Of a stretch of DNA of 64,000 bases, positions 43,712-56,029 are shown in pieces. Source of the stretch: Arenimonas sp. GDDSR-1 (GTDB lineage Bacteria; Pseudomonadota; Gammaproteobacteria; Xanthomonadales; Xanthomonadaceae); assembly GCF_025980345.1 (NCBI RefSeq), contig NZ_JAPDUI010000001.1, forward strand, positions 59,487 through 123,486. Direction: 5' to 3'. Within the stretch, counting starts at the first letter, position 1; each line of letters opens with the position of its first letter. Below the pieces are notes generated by a model that had not been told where the DNA came from, searched no databases, and saw only the letters and a program-made list of their open reading frames with translations. A program made the position numbers and the translations under genes.

Positions 43712-46576
43712 ATGACCGATCCTAACGCTTTGCCGCTTCCGCACGTTGCCCGTGATTTCGCCGCCCGCCATATCGGTCCCTCCCCGCAGGAAATCCAGCA
43801 GATGCTCGATGCTGTCGGTGCCGGCAGCATGGAAACGCTGATTGCGGAAACCCTTCCGGAATCCATCCGTATTTTGAAGCCGCTGAGCAGCATGGGGCGG
43901 GCACTCTCTGAAGTCGAAGCGCTGGCCCGTCTGCGCGAGTTGGCCTCGAAAAACACGGTATTTACCTCGCTGATCGGGCAGGGCTACTCCGGCACCCTGA
44001 CCCCCTTGGTCATTCTGCGCAATATCCTCGAAAACCCCGCATGGTACACGGCCTATACGCCTTATCAGCCCGAAATTTCCCAGGGCCGGCTTGAGGCGCT
44101 GCTGAACTTCCAGACCATGGTCTGCGAACTGACCGGACTGGATGTGGCCAATGCCTCGCTTCTGGACGAAGGCACCGCCGCGGCCGAAGCCATGGCGGTC
44201 GCCGAGCGTGTTTCGAAAGCCAAAACCCGCAAATTCTTCGTGGATGAAAACTGCCATCCGCAGACCATCGCCGTGCTGCGCACGCGCGCCGAGCCGCTGG
44301 GCTGGACGCTGGTCATCGGCAACCCGGAAACCGATTTGGATGCAGCCGATGTGTTCGGCGCCATTTTCCAGTATCCGGGAACCGATGGTGAAATTCGCGA
44401 CTTCCGTCCCGCCATTGCCCGCTTGAAAGCTGCCGGAGCGCTCAGCATCATGGCCGCCGATCCACTGGCGTTGACCGTGCTGGCCTCGCCGGGTGAACTC
44501 GGTGCCGACATGGCCATCGGATCGACCCAGCGCTTTGGCGTTCCGATGGGCTACGGCGGTCCGCATGCCGCCTACATGGCCGTCCGCGACGCCTACAAAC
44601 GTTCCATACCGGGGCGACTGATCGGGGTCTCCATCGATTCCCGCGGTCAGCCGGCCTACCGTTTGACCCTGCAGACCCGCGAGCAGCACATCCGCCGTGA
44701 GAAAGCGACCTCGAACATCTGCACCGCGCAGGTCTTGTTGGCGGTCATCGCTTCGATGTATGCGGTCTATCATGGTCCGGAAGGGCTTGCTGCCATCGCC
44801 GGCGATGTGCATAGCCGCACCAAGGTCCTGGCTGCCGGTCTTGCCAAGCTCGGTTTCGGTGTCCGCAATAAGCACTATTTCGACACCATTACGGTAGCTG
44901 TCGGCGCACAGCGGGATGCCATCGTGGCCCGCGCAGCGGCCGAGAAGATCAACTTCCGGATTGTGGACGCCAACACCTTGGGCATCGCCCTGGATGAAGC
45001 CACCACGCCGGAAACCGTGGAAGCGGTCTGGCGCGCTTTTGGCGGCAGCTTCCGGTATGCCGAAGTGGCCGCTCAGGGCGATGCCGTACCGGCTGGCCTG
45101 ACCCGCACCGAAGCCTGCCTGAAGCATCCGATCTTCAGCCGTTACCGCTCTGAAACCGAATTGCTGCGCTATCTGCGTAAACTGTCCGACCGCGACTTGG
45201 CGCTGGACCGCGCCATGATTCCGCTCGGGTCCTGCACCATGAAACTCAATGCTACGGCCGAGATGATTCCGATTACCTGGCCCGAATTCGGCGCACTGCA
45301 TCCGTTTGCGCCGGCTGAACAGGCCCGTGGCTATACCGAATTGTTCGAGGACCTGAAAAACTGGCTGGTCGAAATTACCGGCTACGATGCCGTGTCCTTG
45401 CAGCCCAACTCGGGCGCACAGGGCGAATATGCCGGTCTTCTGGCCATCCGCGGCTATCACCATGCGCGTGGCGATGCGAACCGCACGGTCTGCCTGATTC
45501 CCTCATCGGCGCATGGCACCAACCCGGCCTCGGCCCAGATGGTCGGCATGGACGTGGTGGTGGTCAACTGCGATGCCGAGGGCAATGTGGACGTCGATGA
45601 TTTGCGTGCCAAGGCCGAGAAACACAGTGCCAATCTGGCCGCGCTGATGGTGACCTATCCGTCCACGCACGGCGTGTTCGAAGAACGCATCCGTGAAATC
45701 TGCGACATCGTGCACCTGCACGGCGGCCAGGTTTACATGGACGGCGCCAACATGAATGCCCAGGTCGGTCTGTCGCGCCCGGGTGATTTCGGGGCCGATG
45801 TTTCCCACCTCAATCTGCACAAGACCTTCTGCATTCCGCACGGCGGCGGCGGCCCGGGCATGGGCCCGATCGGCGTCAAAGCGCATCTGGCGCCGTACTT
45901 GCCCGGTCATCCGGTTCTGGACGGCGGTAGCGCTCCGGTCGGTCCGGTTTCGGCGGCTCCTTTCGGATCGTCTTCGATTCTGCCGATCAGCTATGCCTAC
46001 ATCCTGATGATGGGTGGCGAGGGCTTGAAGCTCGCGACCGAAGTGGCGATTCTCAGCGCGAACTACATGGCGGCCCGCCTGCATCCGCATTTCCCAGTAT
46101 TGTTCCGTAATCATAACGGCCGCGTCGCCCATGAGTGCATCGTCGATCCGCGTCCGCTGAAGGACGCCTGTGGCGTCACCGTCGACGACATTGCCAAGCG
46201 GCTGATCGATTTTGGCTTCCATGCGCCGACCATGAGCTTCCCGGTGCCGGGTACGTTGATGATCGAACCGACCGAGTCGGAGGCCAAGGTGGAACTGGAC
46301 CGCTTCTGCGATGCGATGATCGCCATCCGCCAGGAAATTGCCGAGGTCCAGAACGGACGGTTTGCCATTGAGCACAGTCCGCTGCGCCATGCGCCGCATA
46401 CCGTGTTTGACCTTGCTGAGGCCGAATGGAATCGTCCGTACTCGCGTGAGGAGGGGGTGTTCCCGGCCGGCAGCGCGCGTCAGGACAAGTACTGGAGTCC
46501 GGTCGGCCGCGTCGACAACGTCTACGGCGACCGCAATCTGATCTGCATCTGCCCGACGCCAGACGATTACCGCTGA
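43712..46576 (+). CDS. gcvP: Glycine dehydrogenase (decarboxylating), P-protein
   Basis: P-protein is the PLP component of the glycine cleavage system, releasing CO2 and loading aminomethyl onto lipoyl-GcvH. This is the single-chain form, 954 residues. [15 protein letters not shown] opens the N-terminal half, [12 protein letters not shown] lies near the middle, and the catalytic lysine is in [18 protein letters not shown]. The start ATG at 43712 follows AGAGAG; the track start at 43601 lies in the riboswitch and is wrong. gcvT and gcvH are not in the window, so gcvP stands alone under its own riboswitch. Confidence 0.97.
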   Translation: MTDPNALPLPHVARDFAARHIGPSPQEIQQMLDAVGAGSMETLIAETLPESIRILKPLSSMGRALSEVEALARLRELASKNTVFTSLIGQGYSGTLTPLVILRNILENPAWYTAYTPYQPEISQGRLEALLNFQTMVCELTGLDVANASLLDEGTAAAEAMAVAERVSKAKTRKFFVDENCHPQTIAVLRTRAEPLGWTLVIGNPETDLDAADVFGAIFQYPGTDGEIRDFRPAIARLKAAGALSIMAADPLALTVLASPGELGADMAIGSTQRFGVPMGYGGPHAAYMAVRDAYKRSIPGRLIGVSIDSRGQPAYRLTLQTREQHIRREKATSNICTAQVLLAVIASMYAVYHGPEGLAAIAGDVHSRTKVLAAGLAKLGFGVRNKHYFDTITVAVGAQRDAIVARAAAEKINFRIVDANTLGIALDEATTPETVEAVWRAFGGSFRYAEVAAQGDAVPAGLTRTEACLKHPIFSRYRSETELLRYLRKLSDRDLALDRAMIPLGSCTMKLNATAEMIPITWPEFGALHPFAPAEQARGYTELFEDLKNWLVEITGYDAVSLQPNSGAQGEYAGLLAIRGYHHARGDANRTVCLIPSSAHGTNPASAQMVGMDVVVVNCDAEGNVDVDDLRAKAEKHSANLAALMVTYPSTHGVFEERIREICDIVHLHGGQVYMDGANMNAQVGLSRPGDFGADVSHLNLHKTFCIPHGGGGPGMGPIGVKAHLAPYLPGHPVLDGGSAPVGPVSAAPFGSSSILPISYAYILMMGGEGLKLATEVAILSANYMAARLHPHFPVLFRNHNGRVAHECIVDPRPLKDACGVTVDDIAKRLIDFGFHAPTMSFPVPGTLMIEPTESEAKVELDRFCDAMIAIRQEIAEVQNGRFAIEHSPLRHAPHTVFDLAEAEWNRPYSREEGVFPAGSARQDKYWSPVGRVDNVYGDRNLICICPTPDDYR

Positions 46577-46601
46577 ACAGCCCGTTCATCAGCATGACCC
46601 C

Positions 46602-46629
46602 AAACGGAGAGGTCCATCCTCTCCGTTTT
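46602..46629 (+). terminator. Intrinsic terminator after gcvP
   Basis: AAACGGAGAGG-TCCAT-CCTCTCCGTTT gives an 11-bp stem ending in TTTT, 26 bases after the gcvP stop. It separates gcvP from the carAB promoter. Confidence 0.88.
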
Positions 46630-46700
46630 GCGTTGGCGGCCTGCTGTCGGTATGTTCACGACAGGCGGGATTTCGGCCTCCAACGTATTTCCGGCATTGC

Positions 46701-46729
46701 TGGACAATAGCGGCTGATTCCGCTAAAAT
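46701..46729 (+). promoter_or_regulatory. Sigma70 promoter of carAB
   Basis: TGGACA (46701-46706), a 17-base spacer and TAAAAT (46724-46729) make a near-consensus promoter about 90 bases before carA. The leader includes a TTTGCG/CGCAAA hairpin (46757-46778), which could be a regulatory stem. No pyrimidine-tract attenuator is evident. Confidence 0.75.
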
Positions 46730-46820
46730 TCTCACTCGCCTAAACCGCCTTTTTACGGCCTTTGCGCAACGCAAAGCCTTGCCGTGGGAAGAACCTTAAC
46801 TTTTTGAAAAGGCGAGCTTT

Positions 46821-47941
46821 GTGACCCAATCAGCCATTCTCGCTCTCGAAGACGGAACCGTATTCGAGGGTCTATCCGTAGGCGCAACCGGCATTTCGGT
46901 CGGCGAGGTGGTGTTCAATACCGCCATGACCGGTTATCAGGAAATCCTCACCGATCCGTCCTACAGCCGGCAACTGGTCACTCTGACCTATCCGCATATC
47001 GGCAACACCGGCATTACCGTACAGGACAACGAGTCCAGCCAGGTTTATGCCGCCGGATTGATTGTGCGCGATGTTCCGCGCCGCGCCAGCAGTTGGCGCA
47101 ACCAGATCGATCTGCCGGAATGGCTGAAACAGAACGGCATTGTCGCCATCTCCGACATCGACACCCGCAAGCTGACCCGCATCCTGCGCAACAGCGGCGC
47201 CCAGAGTGGCACCCTGATGGCCGGCGCGATCGACATCGACCATGCCATCGAAGCCGCCCGCAAGTTCGCCGGTCTGAAAGGCATGGATCTGGCCAAGGTC
47301 GTGTCCTGCACCGCGCCATATGCATGGACCGATGGCCAGCTCGATCTCAACAGCCAGATTTTCGTGCAGGCGCCGGAGCGTTTCCATGTGGTCGCCTTCG
47401 ATTTCGGGGTCAAGCACAACATCCTGCGCATGCTGGCCGAACGCGGTTGCCGTATTACGGTTGTGCCGGCGCAGACGACTGCCGAACAGGCACTTGCCCT
47501 GAACCCGGACGGCATCTTCCTGTCCAACGGCCCGGGCGATCCGGCGCCCTGCGATTACGCGATTGCCGCCATAAAAACTTTCATCGCCCGTAAAATTCCG
47601 ACTTTCGGCATCTGCCTCGGCCATCAGCTGCTGGGTTTGGCCAGTGGTGCGGCGACCCTGAAAATGAAATTCGGCCATCACGGCGCCAACCATCCGGTGC
47701 AAGATCTCGATTCAAAGCGTGTGATGATCACTTCGCAGAACCACGGCTTCGCCATCGATGAGAGCAGTCTGCCGGCCAATGTGCGGGTCACCCACCGCTC
47801 GCTGTTCGATCAATCCAACCAGGGCATTGCCCTGACCGATGCGCCGGCGTTCAGTTTCCAAGGACACCCGGAAGCCAGTCCCGGTCCGCACGATGTAGCC
47901 TACCTGTTCGACAAGTTCATTACGCTCATGGAGAAACGCTG

Positions 47942-47942
<1 letters not shown>
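46821..47942 (+). CDS. carA: Carbamoyl-phosphate synthase small subunit
   Basis: CarA is the glutaminase that delivers ammonia to CarB for arginine and pyrimidine synthesis. Of 373 residues, [14 protein letters not shown] starts the N-terminal domain, [14 protein letters not shown] and [16 protein letters not shown] (with the nucleophile cysteine) form the class I amidotransferase, and the closing [14 protein letters not shown] holds the catalytic histidine and glutamate. The start is GTG at 46821 behind AAAAGGCGAG. The stop shares a base with carB (TGATG). Confidence 0.97.
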
Positions 47943-51165
<3,223 letters not shown>

Positions 51166-51169
<4 letters not shown>

Positions 51170-51648
51170 GTACCATTGTTCCGCTGACCCATGCCGGCGC
51201 CATTCGCCTCCGTGCTGAACTGGAGAACCTGAAGTCGGTCAAGCGGCCGCAGGTCATCGAGGCCATCGCCGAGGCGCGGGCACATGGCGATCTGAAGGAA
51301 AACGCCGAATATCATGCAGCACGCGAGCAGCAGAGCTTCATCGAGGGACGCATCCAGGAACTGGAGTACACCCTGTCGCACTGCCAGATCATCGAGGTCG
51401 GCAAGCTGAAAGCCGGCTCGAAAGTGGTGTTCGGCGCCACCGTCGAGCTGGTTGATGTCGAAACCGACGCGACCGTGGTCTACATGATCGTCGGTGATCT
51501 GGAAGCCGATCTCAAGCAGCAGCGGATATCGATCTCATCCCCGATCGCCCGCGCCCTGATCGGCAAGCATGAGGGCGATGCCATCACCATCCAGGCACCG
51601 GGCGGCAACCGCGAGTACGAAATCACCGCGGTCCGCTACATCGATTGA
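51166..51648 (+). CDS. greA: Transcription elongation factor GreA
   Basis: GreA rescues backtracked RNA polymerase by stimulating transcript cleavage. The 160-residue protein has the N-terminal coiled coil with the acidic tip ([21 protein letters not shown]) and a C-terminal FKBP-like domain ([25 protein letters not shown]). The ATGA overlap with carB and one-base gap to rpfE continue the operon. The greA-rpfE pairing is known from Xanthomonas. Confidence 0.97.
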
Positions 51649-51649
51649 C

Positions 51650-52525
51650 ATGCTGGATTCCGGCACGTGTGTCATCCTGTTGCCGGAGAAGCGCTGCTTT
51701 GCCGGACAAAGGCCATCGGACCGGTTTGCCCGTTATTCGCGCCGTTTCAAGACCGATGCCGGCGATACCGGCGAATCCAGGCAGCTCCAGCGCCATTTCC
51801 ATTGTTTTCCTGAATCCGGCTGGCCGATCGCGGCTTTGTGCAGACAACGTCTTTCAGGCGATGCCGGGACAGCGAAATGGCTGCGGGCCGACCCGATCTA
51901 TCTGCAGGCCGAGATGCGCGGCGCCCGCGTCATGGCCATCAGTGATTTCGCGTTGACCGCGGACGATGTTGATGCCGTTGTCTCGGCACTACAACCCGCA
52001 TTTGCCGATCATGGCTTCGGGTTTTCCGCCGGCGCCGACGGCAGTTTCTACATCCGAAGCCCGGAAAATACGGAATTGCCGGAATTTCTGCCGCTCATGG
52101 ATCTGCTTGGCTGTGATCTTGCCGGACAGCTTTCCAATGACCGCACATGGACTGGACTGTTCAATGAGTGCCAAATCACATTACACAATCATCCGCTAAA
52201 CGTTCAACGACAGCGCAGCGGTCTGTTGCCGGTGAACGGACTCTGGTTCTGGGGTGGCGGTGTGTTGCCAGCAGCTGTCACCCATAACTTCGAAACGATA
52301 CATACCGATGATTCAATCATCAACGCACTGACAGGCCACTCAGAGCCGGAGCGGGGCGGTGACGTTCTTCTCGATCTGAGGCATATCCGGTCGTGGCCGG
52401 ACGTGGAATCTCGGTTCGATGAAAGCCGTACAACGCTTTTTGACTTCGCCGATGGTTCGCGCTGGCACTGGCGGCCTAATTGGCGCCTGCAGTTCTGGCG
52501 TCGGAACTCAATTCCCGTCTTCTGA
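51650..52525 (+). CDS. rpfE: RpfE-like regulatory protein (COG4255 type)
   Basis: The 291-residue product occupies the slot between greA and recJ that holds rpfE in Xanthomonas, and resembles that family of cytoplasmic proteins annotated as phosphoglycerate-mutase-related or RpfE regulators. The C-terminal half carries LPLMDLLGCDLAG, NECQITLHNHPLNVQR, PVNGLWFWGGGVLP and DFADGSRWHWRPNWRLQFWRR, features I associate with RpfE. There is no signal peptide or recognisable catalytic site. Xanthomonas rpfE mutants have modest effects on exoenzymes and exopolysaccharide. Identification rests on these motifs plus synteny. Confidence 0.8.
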   Translation: MLDSGTCVILLPEKRCFAGQRPSDRFARYSRRFKTDAGDTGESRQLQRHFHCFPESGWPIAALCRQRLSGDAGTAKWLRADPIYLQAEMRGARVMAISDFALTADDVDAVVSALQPAFADHGFGFSAGADGSFYIRSPENTELPEFLPLMDLLGCDLAGQLSNDRTWTGLFNECQITLHNHPLNVQRQRSGLLPVNGLWFWGGGVLPAAVTHNFETIHTDDSIINALTGHSEPERGGDVLLDLRHIRSWPDVESRFDESRTTLFDFADGSRWHWRPNWRLQFWRRNSIPVF

Positions 52526-53314
52526 CGCCGCGTCCGTTTCGGGTTTTCCCTTATCGATGAATTCGGGCGATAACGGAATCAGAAAAGAGGCCCCTTTCCC
52601 GGCCGCATCTGGCTTTCCGAAGCGTTTCAGGCAGAGATTTTCATTGCTCTGGATCTCCGGAGCCGGAAGCTTCGCGCGGACCGGGCCATTTCCCTTGTCG
52701 TTCAGCAGCAACTCGGTAAATTCCCTGCTGAAAGTCTCCACCAAGGCATAGGCATCGCCGATACTGGAAATCTTGGCGCTTGTCGTCACCGGATTGGCGC
52801 CCTTTGCCCAGCGTATGAACGCCGCAGTACCGCTTTCGGTACTTGCGCGCGCATCCACAGCAATGGCACCCATTCCGGCCGGTATCCGTACCGGACCCGG
52901 CACCACGGCATCGATCACCGCCGATACCGAAGATACCGACCGCGATGTCGGACGAATGCCGGTCAATGCCGCTTCAATAACGAGATCGCCCGGCTGTCGC
53001 TTTTCGTGGGCATGCAGATAGGGACTCAGTCGTCGGCATAAAGACCGGTTCAGCGCATTGCTGACCACATCCAGCTGCTCGGCGCTGATATCCTTGCTCG
53101 GCTCCGGCAGTTCTAAGCGGATGTCCGGCAACACGAATCCGTCGACGCTTTCAAGCATTTTGGGGTCCGAGAATTCGGCGACTCTCCGGTTGCTTTCATC
53201 CGTGACGGTAAGCAGCGGTTTGTCGCTCTCGAGCGCTATGGTACTGTTCTCAGGAATGCTGGCGCAGGCATTCAGCAGCAGGATTACGATGGACAGGCTG
53301 AGTCTTTGCAGCAT
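52508..53314 (-). CDS. DUF3313-type lipoprotein
   Basis: The 268-residue precursor has a lipoprotein signal (LSIVILLLNAC) with Cys17 as the acylation site, giving a mature N-terminus CASIPENST. The body reads like DUF3313 proteins: LEVTG-like strands around DISAEQLDVVSNALNRSLCRRL, then RPTSRSVSSVSAVIDAVVPGPVRIPAGMGAI-type beta region and DAYALVETFSREFTELL. Such proteins are envelope-anchored and of unknown function. It converges on rpfE with an 18-base 3' overlap and interrupts the greA-rpfE-recJ order by reading the opposite strand. Confidence 0.72.
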   Translation of the reverse strand: MLQRLSLSIVILLLNACASIPENSTIALESDKPLLTVTDESNRRVAEFSDPKMLESVDGFVLPDIRLELPEPSKDISAEQLDVVSNALNRSLCRRLSPYLHAHEKRQPGDLVIEAALTGIRPTSRSVSSVSAVIDAVVPGPVRIPAGMGAIAVDARASTESGTAAFIRWAKGANPVTTSAKISSIGDAYALVETFSREFTELLLNDKGNGPVRAKLPAPEIQSNENLCLKRFGKPDAAGKGASFLIPLSPEFIDKGKPETDAASEDGN

Positions 53315-53476
53315 GGCCGGCTCCGAGTTTAGTTTGGTTCCCCATAATACATTGAAGGCTGCAATACCGTGTCAAGAACAGGAGAAATGACGGATCCGCA
53401 CCATTCCCACAGGATTTGGCGATTTATCCTGCATGAGACGGCTGTTACCTGACGAGGGTCGCGTTATCATGGAGGC

Positions 53477-55198
53477 ATGATTCGACCGCTTTCCATCCGT
53501 CAACGCAGTTCCGATCCGCGGCTTACGGGTCTGCATGCATCGCGTCTGATAAGCCGAATTTACGCGGCAAGGGGCATTACAAGCCCTGACCAGAGCGATC
53601 TCAGTCTTCAGCATCTTTACCCGCCGGACACGATGCGCGGTCTGGATGTCGCCATCGCGCTGTTGACCGATGCGATTGCCAATCAGCGGCGCATCGTCGT
53701 CGTCGGCGACTTCGACTGCGACGGTGCCACCGGCACGGCGGTTGCGGTCAGGGGCCTGCGCATGCTCGGTGCGCGGCAGGTGTTTTTCAAGGTTCCGCAC
53801 CGTGTCCGTCACGGCTATGGGCTGACGCCAGGTTTGGTTGAAGATCTGGCGGAATTGAAGCCCGATCTCATCATCACCGTCGACAGCGGCATTGCCTGCA
53901 ATCCCGGTGTGGCGGCGGCCAATGCCCGCGGATACCGCGTGTTGGTCACCGATCATCATCTTCCAGGCGAAGTCCTGCCGCCGGCAGCGGGCATCCTCAA
54001 TCCGAACCAGCCGGGTTGCGGATTTCCAAGCAAAGCACTGGCCGGCGTCGGCGTCATTTTTTATCTGCTCGTGGCCGTCCGCGCGGCATTGCGCGCCGAT
54101 AATGCTCCCAGTGCCGGTGCCGATGCCGATTTGTCCGCATTGTTGGATCTGGTGGCCATTGGCACCGTTGTCGACATGGTGAAGTTGGATGCCAACAACC
54201 GGCGGCTGGTACGTGCAGGCCTTGCACGCATCAATTCCGGCCGTTGCCAGCCCGGTGTTGCCGCGCTGGCGCGCGTCGGTGGTCTGGAACCGGGGAAGAT
54301 TGACGCTTTGGATATCGGATTCCGGATCGGACCGAAAATAAATGCCGCCGGCCGGCTCGAGGACATGGCCTTGGGTATCGAATGTCTTTTGACCGACGAT
54401 CCGGCACAGGCGATGGATATGGCGGATAATCTGCATGCCATCAATCTTGAACGTCAGCACCTGCAGCAGGACATGCTCGATGACGCGGAAAAAATGCTCG
54501 CCGCGCTTGATCTGGAAGCGCTTCCGGATCAGAAATGCCTGATTCTGCATCAGCCGGATTGGCATCCCGGCATCATCGGTCTGGTGGCTTCGCGCATGAA
54601 AGACCGCATTCACCGACCGGTACTGGTTTTCGCTCCGAGTGAGCCGGACAGTCAGGAATTGCGGGGCTCCTGCCGCTCGATTCCGGGCTTCCACATGCGT
54701 GATGCGCTGGCTTTGCTGGATGCCCGGCATCCCGGACTGATTGCACGCTTCGGCGGACATGCCATGGCGGCAGGACTTACGCTGCACATCGATTGTTTTC
54801 CGGAGTTTTCACGGATATTTCCGACAATTGTTTCCGAAACGCTCGATCCGGATCTGCTGCAGGAGACCCTCCTGACCGATGGACCGCTGGCACCGGATCA
54901 ATTCGACCGCAGCACGGCTGAAATGCTGGTTCATGCCGGGCCTTGGGGGCAGGGCTTTCCAACTCCGGTGTTCGACAATGTTTTCGATGTCGTCGGCTGG
55001 CAGGTTCTGAAGGAAAAACACCTCAAACTGCAGCTCCGGCCTGAGGAAGGAACGGAGATCCTTCAGGCTATCCATTTCAACGGCTACACCGGACAGCCGC
55101 CGCCGGCGCGCATCCGTGCCGTATACGAACTGCAGACCGATGATTTCAGGGAAAGACGCGGCGTTCAGGCGCTGGTCCGATACATCGAAGCGGTCTAG
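53477..55198 (+). CDS. recJ: Single-stranded-DNA-specific exonuclease RecJ
   Basis: RecJ degrades single-stranded DNA 5' to 3' in RecF-pathway recombination and mismatch repair. The 573-residue protein has the DHH phosphoesterase motifs GDFDCDGATGT (about 76-86), ITVDSGIACN and TDHHLPGE, plus the DHHA1 segment GRLEDMALGIECLL and a C-terminal GGHAMAAGLTL. The start ATG at 53477 follows GGAGGC. Its TAG stop shares the palindrome CTAG with the convergent TetR stop. Confidence 0.97.
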   Translation: MIRPLSIRQRSSDPRLTGLHASRLISRIYAARGITSPDQSDLSLQHLYPPDTMRGLDVAIALLTDAIANQRRIVVVGDFDCDGATGTAVAVRGLRMLGARQVFFKVPHRVRHGYGLTPGLVEDLAELKPDLIITVDSGIACNPGVAAANARGYRVLVTDHHLPGEVLPPAAGILNPNQPGCGFPSKALAGVGVIFYLLVAVRAALRADNAPSAGADADLSALLDLVAIGTVVDMVKLDANNRRLVRAGLARINSGRCQPGVAALARVGGLEPGKIDALDIGFRIGPKINAAGRLEDMALGIECLLTDDPAQAMDMADNLHAINLERQHLQQDMLDDAEKMLAALDLEALPDQKCLILHQPDWHPGIIGLVASRMKDRIHRPVLVFAPSEPDSQELRGSCRSIPGFHMRDALALLDARHPGLIARFGGHAMAAGLTLHIDCFPEFSRIFPTIVSETLDPDLLQETLLTDGPLAPDQFDRSTAEMLVHAGPWGQGFPTPVFDNVFDVVGWQVLKEKHLKLQLRPEEGTEILQAIHFNGYTGQPPPARIRAVYELQTDDFRERRGVQALVRYIEAV

Positions 55199-55860
55199 GA
55201 AGCCGCCGCCGGCCTGCCGATGGTCCGCGCTGGGCGACGCATTTCGGGAACCGCGCGTTCCAGCAACACATGTATCCGTTTGGCATCGACACCGAGTCCC
55301 TGCAGTACCGTATGCACCACCTGCTTCGGGTATGCGGACGGCACCTTTTCGGCGAGCATGCGGTTCATGGACTGACGCAGTGTGCCGACCACTAGGTCGT
55401 AGCCCGCATCGATATCCGGAATACGAAATTCGTCGCTGCCGATGCCATCGCGCAGATCCTGGGTCACCTGCGTTTGCACCATCATGCTGTGATGGGCGAC
55501 CCGGTTGACGAAGGCGCACCAGATCGGATCTTTCGCCGCTTTCTCCAGCCACAGGAGCATGCCGAAGGTCATGCGTTCGACCGGTGACGGCATGTCTTCG
55601 ATTTCGGTTTGAATCGACACGATCAGATCGTCTTCGAGCTGCTTCGATGTGGCGATCAGGAGCTCATCGATGCTGCTGAAGTAGTTGTAGAATGTGCCGC
55701 GTGACATGTTGGCGGCCGCGATGAAATCCTGGATGACCGGCGCATCCGGTCCTTTCTCCGCGAATACACGCATGGCGGCATCGAGAATGCGCAGGCGTGT
55801 CCGGTTGCTGCGTTCCTGTCCGACGCGGGTACGGTGATTGATGGCTTTGCGGTTAATCAT
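55195..55860 (-). CDS. TetR/AcrR-family transcriptional regulator
   Basis: The 221-residue protein has an N-terminal TetR helix-turn-helix: RTRLRILDAAMRVFAEKGPDAPVIQDFIAAANMSRGTFYNYF (parts), residues about 20-62. The C-terminal ligand domain is mostly helical and unassigned. The gene is divergent from the DUF3604 gene across 169 bases with repeats of TCAATATGAC. It most likely represses that gene and itself. The ligand is unknown. Confidence 0.92.
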   Translation of the reverse strand: MINRKAINHRTRVGQERSNRTRLRILDAAMRVFAEKGPDAPVIQDFIAAANMSRGTFYNYFSSIDELLIATSKQLEDDLIVSIQTEIEDMPSPVERMTFGMLLWLEKAAKDPIWCAFVNRVAHHSMMVQTQVTQDLRDGIGSDEFRIPDIDAGYDLVVGTLRQSMNRMLAEKVPSAYPKQVVHTVLQGLGVDAKRIHVLLERAVPEMRRPARTIGRPAAAS

Positions 55861-55891
55861 ACGTCATGGCTCCGTTCAATCTGGACAAACA

Positions 55892-55901
55892 TCAATATGA
55901 C
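55892..55901. promoter_or_regulatory. TetR half-site candidate near the tetR start
   Basis: TCAATATGAC recurs identically at 55962-55971 and in inverted form at 55945. This copy lies 32 bases upstream of the TetR ATG and could mediate autoregulation. Confidence 0.45.
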
Positions 55902-55944
55902 GGCTGTCGAGATATGCATGAAAGTAAGGCGTGAATTCTGATTA

Positions 55945-55969
55945 CATATTGACACATAAGTTCAATATG
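55945..55969. promoter_or_regulatory. TetR operator candidate overlapping the DUF3604 promoter
   Basis: CATATTGA-N9-TCAATATG is a perfect inverted repeat. Its left arm contains the first bases of the TTGACA -35 box, and the right arm lies in the spacer, an arrangement that would block RNA polymerase when the TetR protein is bound. Confidence 0.65.
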
Positions 55970-55977
55970 ACATAAAT
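55949..55977 (+). promoter_or_regulatory. Sigma70 promoter of the DUF3604-DUF3016 unit
   Basis: A perfect TTGACA (55949-55954), a 17-base spacer and ATAAAT (55972-55977) sit 53 bases before the start codon. A CAGGGGGAAAA ribosome site follows. Confidence 0.7.
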
Positions 55978-56029
55978 TTCTGCTACGGGCTATACGTGAA
56001 CCGTTTTTTTTTAATTCAGGGGGAAAATT

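Noticed and set aside
43631-45463. 610-codon minus-strand ORF opposite gcvP
   Set aside because: Shadow of gcvP and partly of its riboswitch leader.
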